A stretch of 5,692 nt of DNA from an uncultured Lachnospiraceae bacterium (GTDB lineage: Bacteria > Bacillota > Clostridia > Lachnospirales > Lachnospiraceae): NCBI GenBank assembly GCA_902766655.1, contig CACXEL010000188.1:1-5692 (forward strand), read 5' to 3'. The translations under genes were made by a program, and so were the position numbers. The notes beneath the pieces were generated by a model that saw only the letters and a program-made list of their open reading frames with translations, was not told the DNA's origin and did not search any database. This document shows, piece after piece, positions 1 to 5,380 of this stretch; positions within the stretch are counted from its first letter, which is position 1, and every line of letters starts with the position of its first letter.

Positions 1-942
1 CTTTCCGGCATTCACGCCGGTCTCACCCTTGTCGATCTTCTCCTTCAGGAGCTTTCCAATCCGGTTTTCCAGCGTCCCCTCCTGCTGGGATGCGGGCTTC
101 ATCTGATTGATGTTGTAGGCGGTCTCCAGGCCGACGATGTCCAGGATCTCGAAGGGGCCCTTGGGGGCGCCGGTCGCAAGACGCCAGGTAAGGTCGATGG
201 TCTGGGGATCGGCGACTTCATTGGCCCACAGGGCCTGGGCGGCGCTCAGGAAGGGCACCAGCATGGAGTTCAGGATGTAGCCGGGCTGCTCCTTGTGGAG
301 CTCCAGCGGGACCATGCCGATCTCGCCGGCGAAGGTGACGACCTGCCGGAAGATTTCGGGATCCGTGCCCGGATGTCCCATGATCTCGGCCGTGTTGTTC
401 TTCCAGATCGTGTTGGCGAAGTGGAGGGAGCAGTAGCGCTCCGGGCAGCCGGTGTATTCGGCGAAGGTGCTCGGCAGCATGGTCGAGGAGTTGGTGCAGA
501 GGATGGTCTTTTCCGGGAGCAGGTCCTTCATGGCAGAGTAGACACCGATTTTGGCCTTGGGGTCTTCGGACATGGACTCGATCACGATGTCCGCGTCGGC
601 CACGGCCCTGGCCATATCGAGCTCGAGATGGACCTTATTTTTGAAATTCTCCTTGGCGCAGGCAATCATCTCGTCAATCTTCTCCGCTGTGATCCCTTCC
701 CATTTGGAAATGAGACCCTTGGGATACAGGAATCTTCCCATCGGATTGCCGATCAGGGCCTTGGCGCCGGCCAGGTCCGCCAGCATCTGGCTGCTGTACA
801 GCTCGATCTTGGGAGTGGTGCGCGTGATGGAGCTCTCCGAGCGGAGCCAGAAGGTCACGTCCTTGCCGTAATAGGCGCACATAAGGCCGATCTGGGTGCC
901 CAGGACGCCGCCGCCGGCGACAGTAACTTTTTCAAAGCTCAT
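1..942 (-). CDS. 3-hydroxyacyl-CoA dehydrogenase (3' end cut by window edge)
   Basis: This gene encodes an NAD-dependent 3-hydroxyacyl-CoA dehydrogenase, a cytoplasmic enzyme interconverting 3-hydroxyacyl-CoA and 3-oxoacyl-CoA. It reads open for 314 codons from ATG at 942 to the first base of the window. The last residues seen (GETGVNAGK) match the start of the usual C-terminal GKGFY-type ending, so only a few residues are probably missing. A Rossmann nucleotide-binding loop lies at residues 9-18 (AGGGVLGTQI), with an extra Gly compared with the usual GAG start. Candidate catalytic residues fit family spacing: Ser153 (in NSST), His174 (LHF), Glu186 (12 residues after His) and Asn225 (in GYILNSMLVP). 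The start is supported by AGGAGG at about 950-957 on the minus strand. The segment after the His (ANTIWKNNTAEIMGH) differs from the common FNPVPVMKLVEV form, so chain length and substrate cannot be assigned. It is divergent from the tetR gene, which may regulate it. The family call is secure; the pathway is not. Confidence 0.93.
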   Translation of the reverse strand, partial: MSFEKVTVAGGGVLGTQIGLMCAYYGKDVTFWLRSESSITRTTPKIELYSSQMLADLAGAKALIGNPMGRFLYPKGLISKWEGITAEKIDEMIACAKENFKNKVHLELDMARAVADADIVIESMSEDPKAKIGVYSAMKDLLPEKTILCTNSSTMLPSTFAEYTGCPERYCSLHFANTIWKNNTAEIMGHPGTDPEIFRQVVTFAGEIGMVPLELHKEQPGYILNSMLVPFLSAAQALWANEVADPQTIDLTWRLATGAPKGPFEILDIVGLETAYNINQMKPASQQEGTLENRIGKLLKEKIDKGETGVNAGK

Positions 943-1008
943 AGGTATTTCCTCCTTTTCCTGTGTCTGTGATGGTCAGATACTTATTTTACTGCGGTGT
1001 GTGTGATA

Positions 1009-1049
1009 CAATGGTTTCAAATTGAGAGGTTACTATCATTATACCATTG
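1009..1049. promoter_or_regulatory. Inverted repeat overlapping the promoter, candidate TetR operator
   Basis: CAATGGT at 1009-1015 is the exact reverse complement of ACCATTG at 1043-1049. The right arm overlaps the extended -10 of the dehydrogenase, so a protein bound here could block transcription. TetR-family proteins usually bind inverted repeats next to their own gene, and the tetR gene is the divergent neighbour. The wide spacing between arms (27 bases) is unusual for a single TetR dimer site, and seven matching bases in a window of this size could arise by chance. Confidence 0.25.
1038..1046 (-). promoter_or_regulatory. Extended -10 promoter of the dehydrogenase gene
   Basis: Read on the minus strand, this is TGGTATAAT: a perfect TATAAT hexamer with the TG of an extended -10 element one base upstream. 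The region 17 bases further upstream is not TTGACA-like, which is tolerated when an extended -10 is present. The predicted transcript start is near 1031, giving a leader of about 90 bases before the ATG at 942. Assignment is from sequence match and position only. Confidence 0.6.
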
Positions 1050-1120
1050 CAGGGGAGGGGTGGCCGTTCCATTCTCTCCTGTCTGTCGAAAATGATACGA
1101 ACCCCTGAAAAAGTCTCACC

Positions 1121-1216
1121 GGGGACCAGAGCCGGACTACCCAGGCCATCACTTACCGGCAGCGGATGATTTCTGCCGTCGGAAGAGAGCCGCATGGGAG
1201 ATAGTGTCCGGTCCCC
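1121..1216 (+). other. Nested complementary segments, possible structured tetR leader
   Basis: Four pairs of complementary segments lie in nested order: GGGGAC (1121-1126) with GTCCCC (1211-1216), CGGAC (1133-1137) with GTCCG (1206-1210), CCCA (1140-1143) with TGGG (1195-1198), and CGGCAG (1157-1162) with CTGCCG (1173-1178). If transcribed toward tetR they could form one long branched hairpin ending 20 bases before the ribosome binding site. I recognise no known riboswitch class. GC-rich DNA gives such pairings easily and no clear upstream promoter was found, so this is tentative. Confidence 0.2.
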
Positions 1217-1235
1217 ACGTCACGCGATTATTCCC

Positions 1236-1240
1236 GGAGG
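1236..1240 (+). promoter_or_regulatory. Ribosome binding site that sets the tetR start
   Basis: GGAGG stands five bases before the ATG at 1246. The frame is open further upstream to a GTG at 1204, but that codon has no comparable purine-rich site before it, and the extra 14 residues do not resemble a TetR N-terminus. Confidence 0.8.
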
Positions 1241-1245
1241 AAACC

Positions 1246-1764
1246 ATGGCCCCCCAAAAACGATCTTTTTCTAAGGACTGTCTCTCCGACGCCCTCCTTC
1301 TTCTCATGTACAAAAAGCCCGTCTCTGAGATTACTGTCAGCGAAATCACACAAAAAGCGGGCGTCAGCCGCGCCACCTGGTTCCGCCATTTCAAGGACAA
1401 ACGGGAGGCCGTCGTCTACAACCTGATGCGGAAATGGGAGCGCTGGGCTGACGCCCATGACCTGAAGGACCCGGGCAGGATATCCCTTGCCAACGTGGAA
1501 TCCTTCATCGATTACATCTATGAAATCCGTGACATCCGTCAGGCCCTGCTGCTCTCGGACATGAATTCCGCCATCCTGGATTCATTTCTCCTGGTCCTGG
1601 TGAGGCAGCATTACGACCCGTCCTCGCCGGACTTCTTCACCCTCCAGTTCATGACCTACGGCCTCACCGGCCTCGTGGACGCCTGGGCCGAGACCAGCTA
1701 TTCCGTCGACAAGGCGGTGGTGGCGGAGTATATGCGGAGATTCATTCGGCAGTATACGGAGTGA
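1246..1764 (+). CDS. TetR/AcrR-family transcriptional regulator
   Basis: This gene encodes a 172-residue DNA-binding protein, slightly short for TetR regulators (usually about 180-220). The N-terminal helix-turn-helix spans about residues 10-58. The segment VSEITQKAGVSRATWFRHF (31-49) is a clear TetR recognition motif, followed by the usual DKREAVVYNL connector into helix 4. The C-terminal ligand/dimerisation domain (about 60-172) is helical and too divergent to name a ligand; its YGLTGLVDAW segment (138-147) resembles the small TetR_C domains common in Bacillota. I chose ATG 1246 because of GGAGG five bases upstream. The gene is divergent from the 3-hydroxyacyl-CoA dehydrogenase, the classic arrangement for a local repressor, so an acyl-CoA-type effector is a reasonable but unproven inference. 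It ends just before a palindromic terminator-like element and is convergent with the rhamnosidase. Confidence 0.92.
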   Translation: MAPQKRSFSKDCLSDALLLLMYKKPVSEITVSEITQKAGVSRATWFRHFKDKREAVVYNLMRKWERWADAHDLKDPGRISLANVESFIDYIYEIRDIRQALLLSDMNSAILDSFLLVLVRQHYDPSSPDFFTLQFMTYGLTGLVDAWAETSYSVDKAVVAEYMRRFIRQYTE

Positions 1765-1768
1765 GGAT

Positions 1769-1822
1769 GGAAAAGAGACGTTCACTATTCCCGGTACCGG
1801 GACCAGTGAACGTCTCTTTTCC
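1769..1822. terminator. Palindromic element, likely bidirectional terminator between convergent genes
   Basis: This is a 54-bp near-perfect palindrome. The outer arms 1769-1786 and 1805-1822 pair over 18 bp without mismatch. After two mismatched positions on each side, the centre is itself a 14-bp palindrome (TCCCGGTACCGGGA, 1789-1802). Each arm carries AAAA on its outer left and TTTT on its outer right (1817-1820), so in either direction a stem is followed by a short U run, as in bidirectional intrinsic terminators. It lies between the tetR stop (1764) and the rhamnosidase stop (1838 end). Its sequence also resembles the palindrome at 4295-4350 (GGRAAA outer end, GRGACGKTC core, CCC near the centre), so it is probably the diverged member of a repeat family. 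Confidence 0.75.
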
Positions 1823-1837
1823 GTCTCTCCTTCTGCT

Positions 1838-4114
1838 TCAGTGCAGGTATGACTCATCCACTTTCAGCCCGATGCCCTCCGCGGCGGTGCAGGTCAGGCG
1901 GACCTTGCCGCCTTCGCGGACCATGGCCACGCGGATATCGCCGGAGGCGGAGCGGTAGGTGCAGGCAAAGTGATTCATGGAGGTCGGCAGATAGGGCTTG
2001 ACGAGGACCTCGGCGAAGCCGGGAGCCAGGGGCCGGATGCCGGCGATGCCGTCGTAGTACCACTCGGCGATGTGGCCCATCATGTCGTGGCAGTGGCTGC
2101 GGGGGTTCGTTTCCCAGTACTCGCCCAGGGTGGTCTCGCCGTCCAGGATGAAGGCGTAGTAGCTCGGGTGATCTTCCCTCAGGATGAAGCGGCAAATGAG
2201 ATCATTCATGCCGTTCATCGCCATGGTCTGGATAATATAGGGCTGGCTGACCTCGCCGGCCACGAAGCTGCCGGCCGCGGTCAGGGTATTGCGGAAGCTC
2301 TCGAGGACTTCTCCGCGGACATCCTCGGGCACGATACCCCAGTAGAGGGGCAGGGCCTCGCAGGCCTGGGTCATGCGGAAGCCATCCTCCCCGAAGATCC
2401 GGTAGGCGGCCAGGCCGGTCCCGGGATCTTTTGTGAGGAGCATCTTGTTGTAGTGGGCGCGGATCGCCTCGGCTTTTCCGGCGTAGAGTGCAGCGTCCTC
2501 CGGCCTGCCGAGGGCCTCCGCCATCTGAGAGAGGAGCTTCGCGTCGGCGAAGAGGAAGGCGGTCTCGACGTTCTCCCGGGCCAGGTCTGCAGGGTTGGGA
2601 TTTCCCCAGTCGCCCAGGCCGTGGCTGATGAAGCCGTTCGCGTCCTTCTTCGTCTCCAGGTAGGCGAAATAGCGCCGGCCGGCGTCGTAGTTCTCCGTGA
2701 GGATGGACTTGTCGCCGTAGAAGGTGTAGTGGTGCCAGACGCCGATGATGAGGCTGCTGCCCCAGGCGATGATGTCGTAGAAGCTGCCCATGCCGGGGAC
2801 CGGCAGGACGTTGGGGATGTAGCAGGGGGCCTGGGCGGGGACGAGGCCGTCGCCGGGGTGGAATTCATTTCCCGCGAAGTCGCGGAAAACGTCGTCGGCC
2901 GTGTGCTGGGCCGCGCGGGTGTCCTTGAAGAACTTGCGGAAATGCTCTTTGACCTGCTTCATGTACATGACGGAGGGCACCATCATGTGGTTCTCCTCCT
3001 GCCAGGCGAAGCGCTCGATGGTGGGGCAGTCGGTGTGGACGCCCAGCATGTTGGCCTCGACGGACTTCTCGATCATGTCGTAGATCTTCATAAAACGCTC
3101 GTCGTCGCAGGCGATCTCCCCGGCCTTCTCCCAGGCGGAGGTGATGGCGTGGGCTCTGAAGTCCCTGACCGCATCGGGCGAGCAGCCTTCGATGGCCAGG
3201 AAGCGGCCGCCGAAGTAGGTGAATTTCATCTCCACGTGTTCCCAGACGTCAGAACGGCCGATCACGTAGGTCTCGCAGACGTCGATCATCATCCAGCCCT
3301 TGGCCATCTGGTCCACGTCGCCGTCCGGGCCGAGCTTCTCGGCGGGGAGGATGCGGATCACGTCGCCGGCTTTGCCGCGGACGTCCAGCTCCAGCATGCC
3401 GGCTATGTTCTGGCCCAGGTCATAGATGAGGCGGCCATTGACCTGGCCCAGGAATCTGGCAGGGTAGGTCCTGATGACCTTGACGGGCGGAATCGTCTGC
3501 AGGTCGGGCTTTCCGGCAGGAAGCTCTTCGGGGGACACGTATCTGGCTTCGGTCCAGACAGAGGGGTCCGCGGGGCATGCCTTGTTCCAGGTGTCGTCGC
3601 GGAGCCGGCCGTCCATGGTCTCGGAGCCGAAGACGTTGCTGCGGCAGGTCATGCTCGGGCGGACCAGCCAGGTGTCATCGGTGTCCAGAGAGGTGACGGC
3701 GCCGGAGGATGTGGTCATTTCCAGGTGGGCGAAGAACATGAGGACGGAGGAGAAGGGGCGGTAGGGGTTGGGATTCGGCGGCATGAAGGGCGGGAAATGA
3801 AAACTGTAATTTCCGTCCGCCTCGTCCATGATGAACCAGCCGTTGCCGATCTCCGCGGCGATGACGTTTTCGCCGGGGAGGAGCATGTCCGTCACGTCGA
3901 AGACGAGATAGTCGATCAGTTTGCGGTAGTCGGTCCAGGCCGGGTCCAGGACGTGGTCCGAGACCTTGCGGCCGTTGATGTAGAGGATGAACTGGCCGAG
4001 GCCCGAGACTGCGACCTCGGCCTTCGCGGGAAGCTCCGTGAGCCTGAAGGTCTTTCTTGCGTAGAAGGGGCGGTCGGTGCCGTTCGTGATCCAGTTGAAT
4101 TTCAAAGCGTTCAT
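1838..4114 (-). CDS. GH78-type alpha-L-rhamnosidase (intracellular, divergent catalytic motif)
   Basis: This gene encodes a 758-residue protein of the bacterial alpha-L-rhamnosidase family, which removes terminal L-rhamnose from plant glycosides and pectin-type oligosaccharides. Domains in order: an N-terminal beta-sandwich (about 10-200, with the family-typical LYINGRKVSDHVLDPAWTDY at 44-63), a second beta domain (about 205-315, with YDLGQNIAG at 231-239), an (alpha/alpha)6 catalytic barrel (about 325-690) and a short C-terminal beta domain (about 691-758, after GIAGIRPLAPGF). In the family motif DCPxRERxGWxGD this protein reads DCPTIERFAWQEE (362-374): the probable acid Glu367 is kept, but Arg becomes Ile and the final Gly-Asp becomes Glu-Glu. 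The probable base is Glu665 in TTLGE, where the family usually has TTxWE. There is no signal peptide, so it should act in the cytoplasm on imported substrate. The start is supported by GGAGG at 4121-4125 (minus strand), six bases before the ATG. It is divergent from the GH43-like gene and at 758 residues shorter than many GH78 enzymes. Activity on rhamnose is inferred from family. Confidence 0.88.
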   Translation of the reverse strand: MNALKFNWITNGTDRPFYARKTFRLTELPAKAEVAVSGLGQFILYINGRKVSDHVLDPAWTDYRKLIDYLVFDVTDMLLPGENVIAAEIGNGWFIMDEADGNYSFHFPPFMPPNPNPYRPFSSVLMFFAHLEMTTSSGAVTSLDTDDTWLVRPSMTCRSNVFGSETMDGRLRDDTWNKACPADPSVWTEARYVSPEELPAGKPDLQTIPPVKVIRTYPARFLGQVNGRLIYDLGQNIAGMLELDVRGKAGDVIRILPAEKLGPDGDVDQMAKGWMMIDVCETYVIGRSDVWEHVEMKFTYFGGRFLAIEGCSPDAVRDFRAHAITSAWEKAGEIACDDERFMKIYDMIEKSVEANMLGVHTDCPTIERFAWQEENHMMVPSVMYMKQVKEHFRKFFKDTRAAQHTADDVFRDFAGNEFHPGDGLVPAQAPCYIPNVLPVPGMGSFYDIIAWGSSLIIGVWHHYTFYGDKSILTENYDAGRRYFAYLETKKDANGFISHGLGDWGNPNPADLARENVETAFLFADAKLLSQMAEALGRPEDAALYAGKAEAIRAHYNKMLLTKDPGTGLAAYRIFGEDGFRMTQACEALPLYWGIVPEDVRGEVLESFRNTLTAAGSFVAGEVSQPYIIQTMAMNGMNDLICRFILREDHPSYYAFILDGETTLGEYWETNPRSHCHDMMGHIAEWYYDGIAGIRPLAPGFAEVLVKPYLPTSMNHFACTYRSASGDIRVAMVREGGKVRLTCTAAEGIGLKVDESYLH

Positions 4115-4155
4115 GGGCTGCCTCCGGGTAGAAGTGAAGTTGTGCGTCTGTTATG

Positions 4156-4161
4156 ATTTTA
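4156..4161 (-). promoter_or_regulatory. Candidate -10 box of the rhamnosidase gene
   Basis: TAAAAT on the minus strand matches five of six bases of the -10 consensus and sits about 42 bases before the ATG at 4114, giving a leader of about 35 bases. The -35 region is weak. TGAAGT at 4135-4140 and ACTTCA at 4161-4166 form a 6-bp inverted repeat flanking the likely transcript start, which may be an operator or chance. Confidence 0.4.
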
Positions 4162-4271
4162 CTTCAGTCGAGGGGATTTTTGCAGGCTTTCGGGGGGCAA
4201 AAAGACGACATATTTTACGCATTTTGCGGACAGGGAGGGCTGGGAGGATTCCGCAGGCAGGGCTGGTGTAT

Positions 4272-4277
4272 TATAAT
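4272..4277 (+). promoter_or_regulatory. Candidate -10 box of the GH43-like gene
   Basis: This is a perfect TATAAT about 125 bases before the GH43 start codon. Only a weak -35 (TTCCGC at 4249-4254, 17-base spacer) precedes it, so activator dependence is possible. The predicted start near 4284-4286 would put the 56-bp palindrome at 4295-4350 within about 10 bases of the 5' end of the transcript. Confidence 0.45.
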
Positions 4278-4294
4278 GAAGGGGATTGAAAGGC

Positions 4295-4350
4295 GGGAAA
4301 GGGGACGGTCCTTTTTCCCAGGCCTGGGAAAAAGGACCGTCCCCTTTCCC
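4295..4350. repeat. Perfect 56-bp palindrome in the GH78/GH43 intergenic region
   Basis: The 28-base arms match without a mismatch and with no spacer, centred between 4322 and 4323 at CCCAGGCCTGGG. A further 4 bp (4291-4294 with 4352-4355) pair if one base (4351) is bulged. Each arm contains GGGACGGTCCTTTTT or its complement, shared with the palindrome at 5275-5365, and its overall layout matches the element at 1769-1822. It lies between the probable GH43 promoter and the GH43 start, so in RNA it would form a very stable hairpin with a minimal loop in the leader. There is no U run after the stem on the plus strand apart from TTT inside the last six paired bases, so it is not a textbook terminator. 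Confidence 0.9.
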
Positions 4351-4400
4351 TGCCTCCCGGCAGCACGCAGACTGCTTTCACTTTTCGGAAGGAGAGGAAG

Positions 4401-5282
4401 ATGAAGAGAAGTGACATCAACATCCGCGACCCCTATGTCCTGGTGCATGAGGGAAAATATTATCTATACGGGACCAGGAGTGACACCTGCTGGACCGAGG
4501 CAGACGGCTTCGACTGCTATGTGAGCGCCGACCTGGAGGAATTCGAAGGGCCGATCGAGATCTTCCACAGGCCGGAGGGGTTCTTTTCCGACAGGAATTA
4601 CTGGGCCCCCGAGTGCTACGAGTACAATGGCGCCTTCTACCTTGTGACGACCTTCGGCGCCGCGGACAGGACCATGGGTATCTACGTCCTGAAGTCCTTG
4701 CGTCCGACAGGGCCTTTCGAGCCCTACGCGGACCGGCTGACGCCGCCCGAGTGGAACTGCATCGACGGCACCCTGTATTTTGATGAGGGCAGGCCTTACC
4801 TCTTCTTCTCCAGGTCCCAGCACGGAGCCGAGGACGGAGATTTCGACATGATGGAGCTGTCCACTGACCTCAAAAAGGCCGTTTCCGAGCCGGTGAGGCT
4901 CTTCACGGCCAAGGATACGCCCTGGGCCAAGCCCTTCCCCTTCTCAAAGCAGGAGTTCGGCATCGACACCATGTATTTCTCCGACGGGCCGGGGCTCATG
5001 AAGCTGGAGGACGGCCGGCTCTACATGATCATGTCCAGCTGGAGCACCAAAGGCTACGCGGTCGGCGTCGCGGTATCCGAGAGCGGCCACGTGACGGGAC
5101 CCTGGAAGCTCCAGGAGAAGCCCCTCTACCCGGAGAACGGCGGCCATGGCATGTTCTTTAAGGATCTTACCGGGCAGCTGGTCTTTGCCCTGCACTATCC
5201 CAACGACAAGTACCTGGAGAGGCCCATTTTCTGGACCTTCCGGCTTGAGGACGGGAACCTGGTCCTGGACAGGAGGATCTGA
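4401..5282 (+). CDS. GH43-like five-bladed beta-propeller glycosidase
   Basis: This gene encodes a 293-residue single-domain protein of the GH43 clan, whose members mostly remove arabinose, xylose or related sugars from plant polysaccharides. Typical landmarks appear in order: Asp10 in IRDPYV (general base position), WAPE at 68-71, Asp122 in CIDGTLYF (pKa-tuning position), SDGPGL at 194-199 (general acid position) and GGHGM at 247-251. The acid position is Asp195, where classical GH43 enzymes have Glu (xEGP). I recall unassigned GH43 groups with TDGP and GGHGM, so this is probably a clade feature rather than damage. There is no signal peptide, implying cytoplasmic action. The start is supported by AAGGAG six bases upstream. 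The gene is divergent from the rhamnosidase, suggesting joint work on rhamnose- and arabinose-containing oligosaccharides such as rhamnogalacturonan I side chains; this is inference. The final codons and stop lie inside the left arm of a long palindrome. Confidence 0.85.
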   Translation: MKRSDINIRDPYVLVHEGKYYLYGTRSDTCWTEADGFDCYVSADLEEFEGPIEIFHRPEGFFSDRNYWAPECYEYNGAFYLVTTFGAADRTMGIYVLKSLRPTGPFEPYADRLTPPEWNCIDGTLYFDEGRPYLFFSRSQHGAEDGDFDMMELSTDLKKAVSEPVRLFTAKDTPWAKPFPFSKQEFGIDTMYFSDGPGLMKLEDGRLYMIMSSWSTKGYAVGVAVSESGHVTGPWKLQEKPLYPENGGHGMFFKDLTGQLVFALHYPNDKYLERPIFWTFRLEDGNLVLDRRI

Positions 5283-5365
5283 GAATCAGGGACGGTCCTT
5301 TTTTCTCATTTTCCGATAAAATTTCGAAAAATGAGAAAAAAGGACCGTCCCTGATTCTCAGATCC
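5275..5365. repeat. Long palindrome with 38-bp perfect arms overlapping the GH43 stop codon
   Basis: The arms 5275-5312 and 5328-5365 match over 38 bp with no mismatch, around a 15-base centre (5313-5327) that is itself partly complementary. The left arm starts within the last codons of the GH43-like gene and covers its TGA stop (5280-5282). The inner part carries GGGACGGTCCTTTTT, identical to 15 bases of the palindrome at 4295-4350; the outer part (stop codon and GAATCA) is unlike the other copies. It ends 15 bases before the next start codon, next to that gene's ribosome binding site. It could end or attenuate GH43 transcription, or protect the 3' end of the mRNA, but lacks a U run after the stem on either strand. 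Confidence 0.9.
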
Positions 5366-5380
5366 CAAGGGAGAACTTTT

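Larger units (their letters stand above)
943..1245. other. Divergent intergenic regulatory region between dehydrogenase and tetR
   Basis: This gap of about 300 bases holds no convincing gene on either strand. The left part (about 980-1050) is AT-richer than the flanking genes and carries the dehydrogenase promoter candidate and an inverted repeat. The right part (about 1121-1216) is GC-richer and has several nested complementary segments ahead of the tetR ribosome binding site. I found no strong -35/-10 pair for tetR; the best AT-rich stretch is near 1088-1098 and is weak. Confidence 0.7.

Noticed and set aside
295..972. A 225-codon open frame on the plus strand opposite the dehydrogenase
   Set aside because: It overlaps the well-supported dehydrogenase on the other strand, shows low-complexity Gly/His/Asp-rich translation and no ribosome binding site or domain.
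1204..1245. GTG at 1204 as the tetR start, adding 14 residues
   Set aside because: There is no ribosome binding site before the GTG, while GGAGG stands five bases before the ATG at 1246, and the extra residues do not resemble a TetR N-terminus.
1970..4156. A 728-codon open frame on the plus strand opposite the rhamnosidase
   Set aside because: It is antisense to a clear GH78 gene. Its product is rich in Gly, Val, Ala, Asp and His with no recognisable domain, as expected for the complement of a GC-rich gene, and it has no supported start.
4153..4404. Short open frames across the GH78/GH43 intergenic palindrome on both strands
   Set aside because: They read through a perfect palindrome and have no domain or good ribosome binding site, so they are chance frames.
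4295..5365. The two core-sharing palindromes as ends of a composite mobile element carrying the GH43 gene
   Set aside because: The outer arms differ, no target duplication or transposase is seen, a third related copy lies elsewhere, and one palindrome merges with host coding sequence.
5275..5365. Standard Rho-independent terminator for the GH43 gene
   Set aside because: The stem is far longer than usual and is not followed by a U run; the T run lies inside the left arm near the loop. Termination is possible but the form is not typical, so it is listed as a repeat.
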